Below are positions 44,780-55,852 of a DNA stretch of 64,000 nucleotides, piece by piece. The stretch covers positions 27,710,808-27,774,807 of the forward strand of contig CM054062.1 in NCBI GenBank assembly GCA_028641055.1. Reading direction: 5' to 3'. The stretch's first letter is position 1. Every line of letters begins with the position of its first letter. The DNA is from Alopecurus myosuroides (taxonomy: Eukaryota > Streptophyta > Magnoliopsida > Poales > Poaceae). A program made the position numbers and the translations under genes. Under the pieces are notes generated by a model. The model ran no database searches and had not been told where the DNA came from. It saw only the letters and a program-made list of their open reading frames with translations.

Positions 44780-46918
44780 AGGTCCATCGTCCGCTCGCCT
44801 CTCCGAGCTACTGCGCCCCGTCGATAGTGCATATGGGCCAAGGCCCAACTATTCGGAAATCACCACTGCATCGTCGCCTCCGCTTCGCCCCCAACCATCC
44901 GGTAGAAACCAACGAACACCACGAGCTTCCTCTGCCCATCGACATCTCATCGATCCCACTCCCACGCCGCCAGCTCTTCTTGCCCCCTTCCTCTGCCGCC
45001 ATCAGTGCACATCGGGTCCTGCACGGGGGCGCCCGAAGAACTGCGTCGGCCTCCAACCAGATAGGCATTAGGCCTTCGGCGGCGGCCGCATCCAGAACGA
45101 GCCGTCGACCTCATGTCCCATCCTTCTCTGTTGGCCGCCGAAGAAGGCTTCAGCTCCGACAGGTAGGTCACCCTCTACCATCGACCGCTCCCTCCCAGTA
45201 TCGCCTCGTCCGGTGGTTCACGCCTTATTTCGCCTCCTCGCAGATGCGGCAGCTCTTGGGCGAGGTTGACGTGGTCTCCATGGCTGACGGTTGAGGAAAG
45301 GCACTTCGGCATCAAGCGAAACTAGCTGCCGTCTACGGCCCTCCGGAGGTACACAGTTCGTGCACGCCAACTGTTCGATGCAATGTCTGTCTGCTACGGA
45401 TTTGACTTGGTTAATGGTCGTCGGTGTTATGGTCACCTTGAGAGATTTAATTCGTAGGTAGAGTGTATGATGGAACGCTCTGCAGGGATTTAGCGCAGGT
45501 CTGTACTAGATTATAGGAGTTTGGATGATATTTTTGAATTATAAGCGGCATGTTTCCCTTGATGGAGTGTCTATGAAAGGTTTATGCTTCACACTGCATG
45601 TTTGACGCAGCAGTCTATGAAAGGATTTACTGTGAGCTTTGTAGTTAAGTTTCGAGGTTAAGATGGCATGGGGCATTTTTTTCTTCTAAAAGTATGTCGA
45701 TCATGTTGGAGACCGGAATGGCTTGTTTCTGGTGTTTTGGTAATGCACATGTCAAGTTTTAGGAAATTGGTAGGAGCAGCTGTGCCAGGAGAACATGGGG
45801 CATTTTTCCAAAGGACCCAGGACGACTCTTCCTTGTGTGGCTCTGCTTGGCCATCTTTTGCCTCTTGCTTTTTCTTTGTACAAATGACCAACTAATCCCA
45901 AGTTAAAGCTAATGTTTACATGTGCTTGTTTCACTCGTTCATGTCCAAAATAGGAGTAAGCAAGTAAACAACAAAGATGTTTTCGTCAGATTTATTCGTC
46001 CAAGCACAATGAGCATTACAGGTTTTATGTTGTAGGATGCATTCCAAAAAAAAGTTCTCTGCAGGTGAGCTGTGAGTATAGAATGGCGGAATTTAATGCT
46101 GGGTATCGAAGGAGAAAGCCAAAAGGTGTCAGGTATATTCCAGCTTAGTTATGTAGTACGGTTTATTCTAAAGGGGAAAAGTCCTAAAAAAAAGTGTGGG
46201 TGTCAGGTTGAAATTTTCTTTGGGGGCCTTTAACAAGATCAAATAGCTGGAACAGAAGTTCAGGGATTTCCTTATATGAAATAAAAGATGATGAGTTGAT
46301 ATAGTAGCTTAGTTCATTCAGGCCAGTGTGTGTGGTTAACAACTGAACAGACATCATGCAATGTAAACTCACATCGCGTTATAGTGTACCTTATATTTCA
46401 TTTCCTTCATAATCATGGTAGTAAGCTGAATCTACAATCATGTCACAGACGGCCAACAGAAATTGCACTTTTGATTCGACAAACAATGGAGGAAAGCATA
46501 TTAACACATTTGAGGCCACGCTCACACGTGAGTCATCTAATACGTTGTGCTTCAAGAAACTTGCATAAATTATAATAGGATCCATATCCAATGCGTATTG
46601 TGTTTGTTTAGAGATCAATATATTTGTCCAAATTCTTCAAGCTGATGGTGGTAAACGCACTGTGTTTCTAATCTACATGTACCTCTACAATTATTGTGGA
46701 ACAAACTATTTTTCCTTGCCAAATCAAAAGCACACAAGGCTACCCTTCTTTGTCCAGAAACTAAGTTAATTTTCTTTACTAAATGACAGGAATGCAATAG
46801 GAGTTTGGCACGGCCGCATCCCAGAACGAGCTGTCGTCCTCATGTCCCCGTCCCTCTCTCTCTTTGGGGAAGGAAACGTCACCTTGGGAAGGTCGTGCCA
46901 GGCTCGCCGATGACACAG
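44780..46918 (+). other. Gene-like, partly duplicated fragments in Helitron 2
   Basis: 44780-45162 is GC-rich with open plus-strand frames and ends at a donor-like CGACAG/GTAGGT. 46790-46918 starts after an AG and ends at ACACAG/GTATGC. The two share a block (GGCCGCATCC, AGAACGAGC and CCTCATGTCCC in the same order, near 45083-45120 and 46813-46848), so one derives from a copy of the other. The protein is not recognised. Between them, 45163-46789 has no supported gene. Confidence 0.4.
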
Positions 46919-48109
46919 GTATGCGACCTTCAGTGATGGTTGCTCGTTCTGTGGGTTGAGCGGTGGCGTCGTAGGTGCGAGGCGAGCTCGGCATCGTGGC
47001 GTGAGGTGCGATGCGAGCTTGGCGTCGGGGCGTCCACGCACGCTGCGCAGACCAACAAATAGGAAGTGCAAGAAGGGAACTGCATGCTGCTTGCTGGGAT
47101 CTTTTGTATGAGTATGTGTTTTTTATTTGAATTTAACTTTTCATATACAATCTCAAAAGGAATTGTAAAATTTTACAAAAGATCTGTAGATCCATGATGG
47201 CCGTATAGTTGAATATTGGTGATCCTTTTGTGCTATATCATCAAATATTATCTACTTAGCTTTGTCTCCATCTGTAATTTCTGTGGCAATGAAAGGAGAC
47301 TATTGCAGAACTTTTTTGCTTCAACATGTACATGAAAGCCATTTCATTTACAGAGTTTCTGTGTGTTTGCATGTGACACTTTTTTAAGCGCCATATTTTC
47401 CTGAAACATTGTACCTAGAAGATACTACTCCATTATTTTGATCAGGTTTTCTGAAATGAAGTTGTTGATCAAACTCATCTTTGAATTTGAAAAGATGAGA
47501 ACATCAATTTAATCTATGGATGTTTATATTCAGCTCTTGTACAGATTCAGTTGGTAAATTATTTCTCATGAAGCTATGCATCGATGCATATTCCTATTTG
47601 TGGATGTTTACTCGTTGTTTATTTTTCGACAAATTAAACTTCATTGTATCTATGTAGAAGATATAGCGGTCTCTGTTTTTTTGAACACAACGAACCAGAA
47701 GTTGGAATTAATCATGCACATCAATTATCAAGTTGAACTCTATCTATATGGTTATGATTCAGTTTGTTGTTAATGTGTACATGTTTTCAGTATTGTAATC
47801 TAAAAGGTAGAACTGTACCTCATTTTTAACATCCAATTGTCAAGAAGAATATTTTTTTGTAGATTTTCATTTTCTCCATGAATAGCCTTAGACTTATTTA
47901 GTATGACATGCCATCTTAAAAGAGGGAACTGTATTTATTTTACTACTTCCACTTGCATGAGATCCAGGGAAAGCATCAGCCATTGGTGCATACTGTTCAT
48001 GTGTATCTGCATTCATGGGCCCCATGCTTCTGGATAATTTTCGCGAGATATTTTATTTAAAAGGAGATTCATGGGAAATCGCGGATGGTATAGAGATCTC
48101 ACGTTTCTT

Positions 48110-48328
48110 TCATGACAGGGATCCCGTGGTAATGCATGTGGTCCATTGTCGGAATGATTCATCTAGGAGGTAGACATAGCGGTTGGAGCCAGAGGCAGCG
48201 ACAACGCCGGTGGAAAAGCCGCTTGTCATCACTGAACATCCATGGAGCTTCCAATGTAGTTGCATGAATGTCTCTGTTGTCGTACTTCTTCCATGATAAA
48301 TCGTGTCCTTAAAGTATTGGTGTATCAT
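48110..48328 (-). other. Possible captured WD-repeat-like fragment in Helitron 2
   Basis: A minus-strand frame contains TSGFSTGVVAASGSNRYVYL followed by LDES, which resembles one blade of a WD40 protein. It is short, has no clear splice borders and lies antisense to the Helitron. I cannot exclude chance. Confidence 0.25.
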
Positions 48329-48988
48329 GATTCTCAGAAATAAATATATATTGGTTTATCATTATGGGTTGTGTGTACAGTTCGTCAAATTGTTGCAAAG
48401 TATTTTCCATCCATCTAAATTTAGTGTACTACCATTTTTTTTATTTGACCAGTGTTGGAGGTAAACTCAAGAAATAGGTTTCCAAACAATTGCTATAGTA
48501 AAAATTGGCACTATGTTTGAAGGTTTTTCTTGCCGTGGATGTCAATAAATATGTTTTATTTATTAATATCAACATTCTCTTGGTAAGTAGTGTAAAATAA
48601 AAAATCGTCCATACATGTGGAGAAAATTTGCACGCTGGTGATTGTATTATCACAAAATAAAAGGAAATACGTGCTATGTAGTATCTTAGTTGCACTTATG
48701 ATTTAAAGACAACCAGCATGTGAATAGTAAAACAATTACACTAGATTTGAATTGCGGTACAATTCATAGTAAAACAAATCCCGTGCTGTGAGTAAAATTT
48801 GGTAACGGACATAAATAGCATGGTAGATGCATCTTGTAACAAGGTTGCCGGTTCCTTTTCAAATTATTTTCAAATCTTAAGATTGTGTTTTCTGCATTTT
48901 TGAACAAGGTAGCATGAAAGCAAGGACTGCCCTCCATGTTGGTAGCCATAAAGCGACAATTTAGGAGAACGACAAGACAAAATTTCTA

Positions 48989-49069
48989 CTCCCTCCGTTC
49001 CAAAATAGACGACTTCCATACATGCATGTATGGATAAAATGGAAGTCATCTATTTTGGAACAGAGGAAG
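48989..49069. mobile_element. Stowaway MITE (81 bp) inside Helitron 2
   Basis: It begins CTCCCTCCGTTCCAAAATAGA and ends with the complementary TCTATTTTGGAACAGAGGAAG, flanked by TA (48987-48988 and 49070-49071). The arms extend inward (GACTTCCATACATGCATG) to give a nearly perfect hairpin. Confidence 0.92.
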
Positions 49070-49190
49070 TAATATATATCAGACTTCACATACATAATAT
49101 TATTTTTGACACACAAAATCGGGAAATAAAACACCACAATTAATCAATCTTTTTTTATTGTCCCGTGGCAACGCACGGGCATTCAACTAG

Positions 49191-50305
49191 TATATGCAAC
49201 TTTTCTTAGTTGACCACTTTTTGATTTGAGAAACTTTTCTAAAAAATCATCTTTACCTGCTGTCCTGTTTTGACAGATTTCTGCCAATAATTGCATTTCC
49301 ATCTTAATCGCTTTCTTTTGGTGTTATTTTGAGAAAAAGAGTTTTAAAAGAAGTTTTGACAGTAGCTAATCTGTTTTTGAGTGTCAGACTTGTGTTGAAA
49401 CTGAACCATGTGAATTTATTATTTCGATTGCAGTAACGTTGCTAATGAAGATTGTGAGAAGTTTGGTGTGAAGGAAGTTTTCAAGGGTCAAGAGAAGAGG
49501 ATGATATGATGTGATCAAGAGGAGTGAAAAGCCTAAGCTTGGCGATGCCCCGGTGGTACATCCCAGCAAATTCCAAGAAGACTCCAGCGTCTAAGCTTGG
49601 GGATGCCCAAGGCATCCCCTTCTTCATCGACAAATTATCAGGTCACTTCTAGTGAAACTATATTTTTATTCGGTCACATCTTATGTGCTTTACTTGGAGC
49701 GTCTTTTATTTTTGTTTTCAGTTTTTTTTTATTTTTTCTTTCAGTTTGTTTTTACTTTTACAATAAGCTTGGTTGGTCCCCAGCATTCTTTTATTGGAGA
49801 GTGACACGCTTCGCTTTTTCATGGGAATACTTTGTATTCTTAATCTTTGTCTGGCTGTTGCATTTGTTTAGCTCCTGTTTTGCATGCATCTCTTCTTAGA
49901 GCTGTTAGTTTTAGTAGTATTATGTGAGTACTCTCATGTTTTCTTGCTGTATCATTTAGAGAGTTTATGTTAAAACATATTGTGTATGGTGCTTGTTGGG
50001 AGAAGAAACTTCTGCTTAAAGTAGAATTTATAACATTGCAAGTAGAAGCTCGTATAGACTGTTGCTAGAACTTTTTCATGCCATGCTAAATGTTATTTTA
50101 GTTCTAAAGCCTTGTGATGTTGAGTAGCATGAATAGCCTCAAATAGCTGAGAGTGTTTAATATGTCATTGAAAGATTCATGAGTTGTTATTGTCATAAGG
50201 AAGCATAATTTTTTGGTATTCTCTTTCGAATGTTTTATTTGGTTGACTTGGCGCATGCTCAGACCATGTTTATGACTATGAACGAGTCACGAATAGCCTC
50301 CATGA
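49191..50305 (+). other. 3' non-coding part of element D
   Basis: This continues element D after the Helitron. It holds PPT-like motifs (AAGCTTGGCGATGCC near 49537, AAGCTTGGGGATGCC near 49593) and sequence matching, in inverted form, element C 37720-38520. It stops near 50305 before any LTR. Confidence 0.7.
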
Positions 50306-51487
50306 CCAGTTAGTTTTTGAACTATGACCTATTGCACCACTATAAGCATGAAATATTTTACTCTTCTCCAACACCAATCAACTTACTTGAAACAACTCTG
50401 AAATAAAATAATCATTAAAGACCAGAAAGATAATAATATATAACTGAATGAAACCAACAAGCTCTGAATAAAATTTGAGTAAAAAACAAGGGATAAACGC
50501 AGTACTAGCAAAAATTGAACACTCACAGAACAATACGAGTGAAAACTAGAGTGTTCTAGAGAATGAAAATGGAGCGTGTCTCTCTCCAAACTAAAATATT
50601 CTATGATACAACCATTTATTATGGCAATAAAAAAATGAAGTCAAAATAAAATGATGCTCCAATAATAACAAATATCATGTGAAGGTATAAAAATATAGTG
50701 TTTTGAAAGAAACATGATATTTTTGTTGATGAAGAAGGGGATACCTCAGGCATCCCCAAGCTTTGACGCTTGTACTTATTGGATATGTCTTGGGGTGACA
50801 TGGGAATCCCCAAGCTTGAGCTTTTTTCCATCCTTCATCTTCTCATATTATCCTTCTCTCCCTACACTTGAAAACTTCTTCCACCTAAAATTTTTCACAA
50901 TCTTCATTAGCAACGTTAGTGCATCAAAATAATAAATCCACTTGGTTCATTTCAACACAAGTCTAACAACCATTTAAAACATTAGCTACTTTCACAACTT
51001 ATTTTAAGGCTCCCCCCAAAAGAATCACAAAATAAGAAGATTAAGAGGCAAATGCAAATATTGGCAGAAATCTGTCAAAACAGATCAACATGTAAAGATG
51101 ATTTATTTTTCGGAAATCTTCTGTTGCTCAAATCAAAAAGTGGTAAAATAATGAAAGTTATGTAATAACCTGGGTCATGTGTATATTTTTTTTCAAATAA
51201 ACCCAACGTTGTGGCTGAGAGAAATAATTTTCTTGGTGGCAACACAAAAATCTGTTTCAGGACAACAACTTCCCCAAATCAAACTTACTCTCCATTAGAG
51301 GTTACTCTTGGAACAAAAACGAAATAAAAAGGATAAGGAGCGGTTGTTACGTTAGTAAAAATTTCTAAGACTCAAAGAAAACAAAATAAACTGAAATAAA
51401 ACAAAGGGAAAACATAAGGAAAACAAAATGGGTTGCCTCCCACAAGCGCTTTTCTTTAACGCCTGTTAGCTAGGCATGAAGAACAAA
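50306..51487. other. Non-coding 3' internal DNA of element E
   Basis: No gene is supported. PPT-like motifs in inverted form occur near 50750 (GGCATCCCCAAGCTT) and 50804 (GGGAATCCCCAAGCTT). The block CTTTTCTTTAACGCC with TAGCTAGGC lies at about 51451-51476. Confidence 0.7.
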
Positions 51488-53584
51488 TCAAGTACTATCA
51501 ATATAATTGTGGGTAGTCCTTACAATGGATTCAAAAGGTAACTTCATTCTCTTTCTAGAGAAATGTTCCTTGCCATTTTTAAGGGGGAACTGAAATTTTA
51601 CAATTCCCTCTTTCATATCAATAATGGCACCAACAGGGTGAAGAAAAAGTCTGCCCAAAATGATAGGACAAAAAGCATTGCATTCAATATCCATAACAAG
51701 AAAATCAACATGAACATAATTATAATTGGCAATAATAAAAACATCATCAATTCTTCCCAAAGGTCTTTTAACAGTCGAGTCTATAAGATGCACTCCCAAA
51801 ATACTCTCATCCAATGGTTTCAAATCAAGCATATCATATAAACTTTTAGACATAATAGAAGAACTTGCACAAAGATCACACAAAGCATTGCAATCAAAAA
51901 CATTCACTATTATTCTAATAGTGAGATCCCAACCATCTTGTAATTTTCTAGGAATAGAGGCTTCAAATTTGAGCCTTTCCTCCTTAACTTAAATGAGAGC
52001 ATTAGTGATATGTTTAGTGAAAGCAATATTTAACTTACTAGCATTAGGATCTTTAGATAATTTTTGTAAAAACTTAATAACATCAGAGATGGTGAAATTA
52101 TCAAAATCAAGTTTATCATCCTCAAACATGGTGGGAAAAGTTTCTCCTAAAGTCATATTATCATCAATCCCACTTCCAACAATTTTCTCACTAGAAATTT
52201 TTTCAATCTCCAAATTTTTGGGACTCCTTCTACCTAAAGTCATGACCTCTCGAATCCCATTTGTTTTGAAATCAATATGTTTAAAAACATTAGGATACTC
52301 ATGGGTACTGAAAGTTTTCACTTCTTCAAACACTCCAATGGTAGCAACATAAGTTCTCATAGTTTTAAAAGTTTCAGCAAGATTATTTTCAGAAAGTTAG
52401 GCAACTTCAGGCTTTGCTGCCATTTGATGTCTCAAACTAGCTTGAGTATTAGACCTATTAGAAATATAAGTTTCAGTTGTATCAAGCCTCCTTTCAATAT
52501 TGGAAATTTCATTAGTTAACCTTGCGAGTTGCTCATTTATACTTTCCAGAATAGCAGAATGATCACCTAATTGTTTGGTGAAGGCATTGTTTTGTTCATA
52601 TTGGAATCGCTATTATTCTTTCATAACTAGGCATAATTTTTTCATTGGAGGTGTTCCCATCAGAGTTTCTATAAGGACTACCATGGATATTAGGATAATT
52701 CCTATAGTTGTTACCACCAAAATTATTTTTGTAAGCACTATTGTTGAAGTTGTTTCTAGCAATAAAATTCACATCAATTTGATCATTATGATTAGAAACC
52801 AGAGAGTTCAAAGGAACATTATTAGTATCTATATGCACTTTTTTATCTAGCAAAGAAGCAAGCATATGAATCTTATCACTCAAAGAAGAAGTGACCTCCT
52901 CAACAGAATTTTCCTTTTTACCTGTTGGAGCCCTTTCTGTGTGCCCTTGAGAATAATTTGTCATTATATGATACAATAACTTGTTTGCCGCACCTAATGT
53001 GAGGTTCATGAAGGTTCCTCCCGCAGCTGAATCTAATAAGCTCCTTGAAGAAAAATTTAATCATGCATAAAAAATTTGGACAACCATCCACATAGTTAGT
53101 CCATGTGTGGGACAATTCTTAAACATAGTTTTCATTCTTTCCCAAGCTTGAGAAACATGTTCAGTATCATTTTGTCTAAATTTCATAATGTTACTCCTTA
53201 GTTTTATAATTTTTGCAGGTGGGCAAAACTTCCTAATAAGAGCATATTTGCATTTAGTCCAAGAATCAATGCTATTTTTAGGCAAAGACAATAACCATTC
53301 TTTAGCTCTTCCTCTTAATGAGAAAGGGAAAATCTTCATTTCACAATATCACCATATACCTCTTTATATTTTTGCATGTCACATAACTCAACAAAGTTAT
53401 TTAAATGGGAGGCAACATCTTCTCCAATGCCAGAAAATTGATCTTTCATGACAAGATTCAACAATGCAGGTTTAATTTCATAAGAATTTGCAGTGGCAGC
53501 GGGTGGAGCAATTTGTGTACATATGAAATCATTATTATTGGTACTAGTAAATTCAGAAATCTTGGTGGTTTCATTGGTAGCCAT
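51488..53584 (-). pseudogene. Gag and aspartic-protease ORF of element E, frame-shifted
   Basis: ATG 53584 opens MATNETTKISEFTSTNNND and the gag N-terminus (LLNLVMKDQFSGIGEDVASH). After a frameshift near 53340 the gag core follows (FSLRGRAKEWLLSLPKNSID, RQNDTEHVSQAWERMK). Further broken stretches include NNFNNSAYKNNFGGNNYRNY (Asn-rich linker) and KIHMLASLLDKKV. The last open part (51907-51488) is a retropepsin-like fold: ALCDLCASSSIMSKSLYDML, where the usual catalytic D-x-G-A reads DLCA, then VLIDSTVKRPLGRI-like and LVMDIECNAFCPIILGR. It ends with a stop at 51488 and has no reverse transcriptase after it. Confidence 0.8.
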
Positions 53585-53752
53585 GCTGGAAAGATAAAAC
53601 AAAAATAAACTAACAACGCAAATAAATGACTAGAAACTAGAGAACTATTTTTTTTGGAGTTTTTGATAAAGAGAAAACAAGACTAAACAAAAGTAAACTA
53701 AGAAAGTTAAAAAAAGTGAAGGTGTGAGACTCCCCTTGCTGCAAGCTTTAAG

Positions 53753-55432
53753 TCCCCGGCAACGTTGCAAGAAAAATCTTGATGCTCTCAGACGTGATCA
53801 CACGCTTGTTGGGTTACCCCAAGTGGAAGGTATGATGTAATCTCGCGGAAATTTTCCCCCAATTGCGGAACCAGGTTTTATCGATCAGTAGGACTTTGAA
53901 GAATTGGAGAAGGTTTCTTGTTGTCCAATGCATCAACAAGCGTGGAATGTTCACACAACATACATACTCTCTCTTTTCCCCAACTTTCCGAGAAGGTTGT
54001 CACTCTTCTCGTCTTGCAAAAAACTAGAGAATTAACCGTATAGAGTAATGAAAAGTATTAAAAGTAAAACTAGTGCTGCAAGGAAACAATGATTAAAGTG
54101 CTTGAAATAAGGTTGAAATAATGAGGAAGATAAGACCGGGGGCCATAGTTTCACTAGTGGTGTCTCTCCAAAGAACACAAACATGTTGGCTGAACAAATT
54201 ACAAGTGAGCAATTGATAAATCATGAACGTATAACAATACTATTATGACGAGATATAGATCACGGGTTCTAACATCGTATGCATTACGTCAAGGCATATG
54301 GACCGTTATCCAGCATGCATCCATATCTAAAAGTCCACCTCAAGAAAGCTATCCATCAAATCTGTCTGGTATTAAGTTGCAACAACAAAATGATTGTTTT
54401 GTGTGCAACAGACAATTGTATTAAGTAAAGTACGTAATGTAAGCAATGGTTCTCGTTCGTAGACAAGAGCACCGCTGTTTTCTCCCAAGTGGCAACAACA
54501 CATCCCCCATCTGTCATGTTTCTGTCAGCCGAGCACAGATGTAAGGGAGGCATGAACCCACTATCTAGCATATAAACCCTATCTTGGAGGTGAAAACAAC
54601 TACGTGACCAAGGTAATCATAAACACCGGAGAGCATTGCAAGACAACATTAAAACTCTCTACAGATATAAGTGAAGCAACTTAAAAATTACTTGAAAATA
54701 ATAATAACAATCTCATGGTTCGGATCCCAGCAAACACAACATGCACAATTACATAACGGTGGTCTCGATCATGCGCCGAAGTTCACGAGAATCTAAACAT
54801 GGAGGCATAACGGAGAGAACTACCAACTAGCTACTGCTATGGACCCGTAGTCCCAAGATGAACTACTCACACATCATCATGTAGGCAATCATGGCGATGA
54901 AGAGGCCTCCGGTGACGATCCCCCCTCCGACAGGGTGCTGAAACAGGGCTACAGAAGCCCTAGATTGGGCTTTCGAGGTGACAACGCCTCTGTGTATGTT
55001 TCATGGAAAATAAATCTGTCCCCGAACTTTTTAGGGTTAAGGGCAATTTATAGGCGAAGAGGCGATGAGAGGCGGTGGCCGAGGCGCTCAAGGGCCCACC
55101 AAGCACGACCTAGGATGGGGCCGCGCCTAGCACCCCCCATGTGGGTCACCTGGCTCCCCTCCGTCTCTTCTTTGAACCCCGTCTTCGTTCCGGGTAAAAA
55201 TTGATGTGCGTGGATTTTCATCCATTTGTAAGAATATTTCTTTAAGAACTTCTCTGAAATACAAAAACAACAGAAAACAACAATTGGCCAGGGGTATGTT
55301 GTTAATAGGTTAGTGTATGGAAACATCCGGAAAACGAAGGAAAACATGTGAAAACATATGGAAAACATAAAGGCATGGGATAGAAAACAAGCATGAAGCA
55401 TCGAAAATTATAGATATGTTTGCAACGTATCA
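53753..55432 (-). repeat. 5' LTR and mutated primer-binding site of element E
   Basis: The 1653-bp LTR starts on the minus strand TGATACGTTGCAAAC (55432) and ends GAGCATCA (53780). Ten bases beyond, TTGCAACGTTGCCGGGGA (53770-53753) differs at a few bases from the primer-binding site of D, so priming may be impaired. Confidence 0.85.
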
Positions 55433-55852
55433 ATAAACCAACCATAAATTAAGTGTGTTTTCCCTACAAGTTCGATAGCATGTGGACATGAAACTAGAAA
55501 CTCTTTCCTTTCCAATAATCAACCGCGGGGCCATGGACGTCCATATTGACTCCCACATACTATACGAATAAACTGCTGAACATGTTGGCCATTATACAAC
55601 ATTATCATTACTCATGATACCGAACTTACCCGAGACTATGGATTCCGGTATTACCGTGAAACAATCTTTGGTTCACTATACCGTTGTCTATCTAGAGTCG
55701 TCCACCCGACCTTGATAAAGACCGGGTAGCCCCTAAGTTGGCTTGGTAGTTTGTCCTTCTAATGGTTTTGGGCTTCCATAGTCCCGCCAGTGCGTGAGGT
55801 GTGTGTGTTAGGGGGGGGGGAGGGGGAGGAATACTCATCTCGACGGCGGCTC
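55433..55852. other. Flank between element E and the tandem repeat
   Basis: No gene is supported. 55440-55730 has the look of a retrotransposon fragment (GGGGCCATGGACGTCCATAT) without identifiable ends. A G-run occurs at 55811-55820. Confidence 0.4.

Larger units (their letters stand above)
44547..49190 (+). mobile_element. Non-autonomous Helitron (4.6 kb) inside element D
   Basis: It starts TCTTTATTATTAAGG and ends CCCGTGGCAACGCACGGGC, then ATTCAACTAG. The stem CCCGTG/CACGGG with a short loop lies about ten bases before CTAG, a classical grass Helitron 3' end. Host DNA is A on the left (44546) and T on the right (49191), with no target duplication. Element D sequence resumes directly after it. 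No Rep/helicase gene is visible. It carries GC-rich gene-like DNA at 44780-45300 and 46790-47060, and a Stowaway MITE. Confidence 0.92.
41750..50305 (+). mobile_element. Non-autonomous Athila/Sabrina-like LTR retrotransposon D, 3' end missing, Helitron nested inside
   Basis: It has a 5' LTR (41750-43321), a primer-binding site (43333-43350) and a short gag remnant (43513-44226). The family-wide 3' block follows (GGCGTTAAAGAAAAGTGC near 44253), then non-coding DNA interrupted by a Helitron (44547-49190) and resumed to about 50305. There the sequence switches to the opposite orientation of the same family (element E). No 3' LTR is present, and no protease, reverse transcriptase or integrase. 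Confidence 0.85.
50306..55432 (-). mobile_element. Non-autonomous Athila/Sabrina-like LTR retrotransposon E, 3' end missing
   Basis: On the minus strand it has a 5' LTR (55432-53780), a mutated primer-binding site, gag and protease (53584-51488), the family block CTTTTCTTTAACGCC near 51450, and non-coding DNA to about 50306. There it meets element D tail to tail. There is no 3' LTR, reverse transcriptase or integrase. The protease stop is followed directly by the conserved 3' block, so the rest of pol was probably already absent before truncation. Confidence 0.85.
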
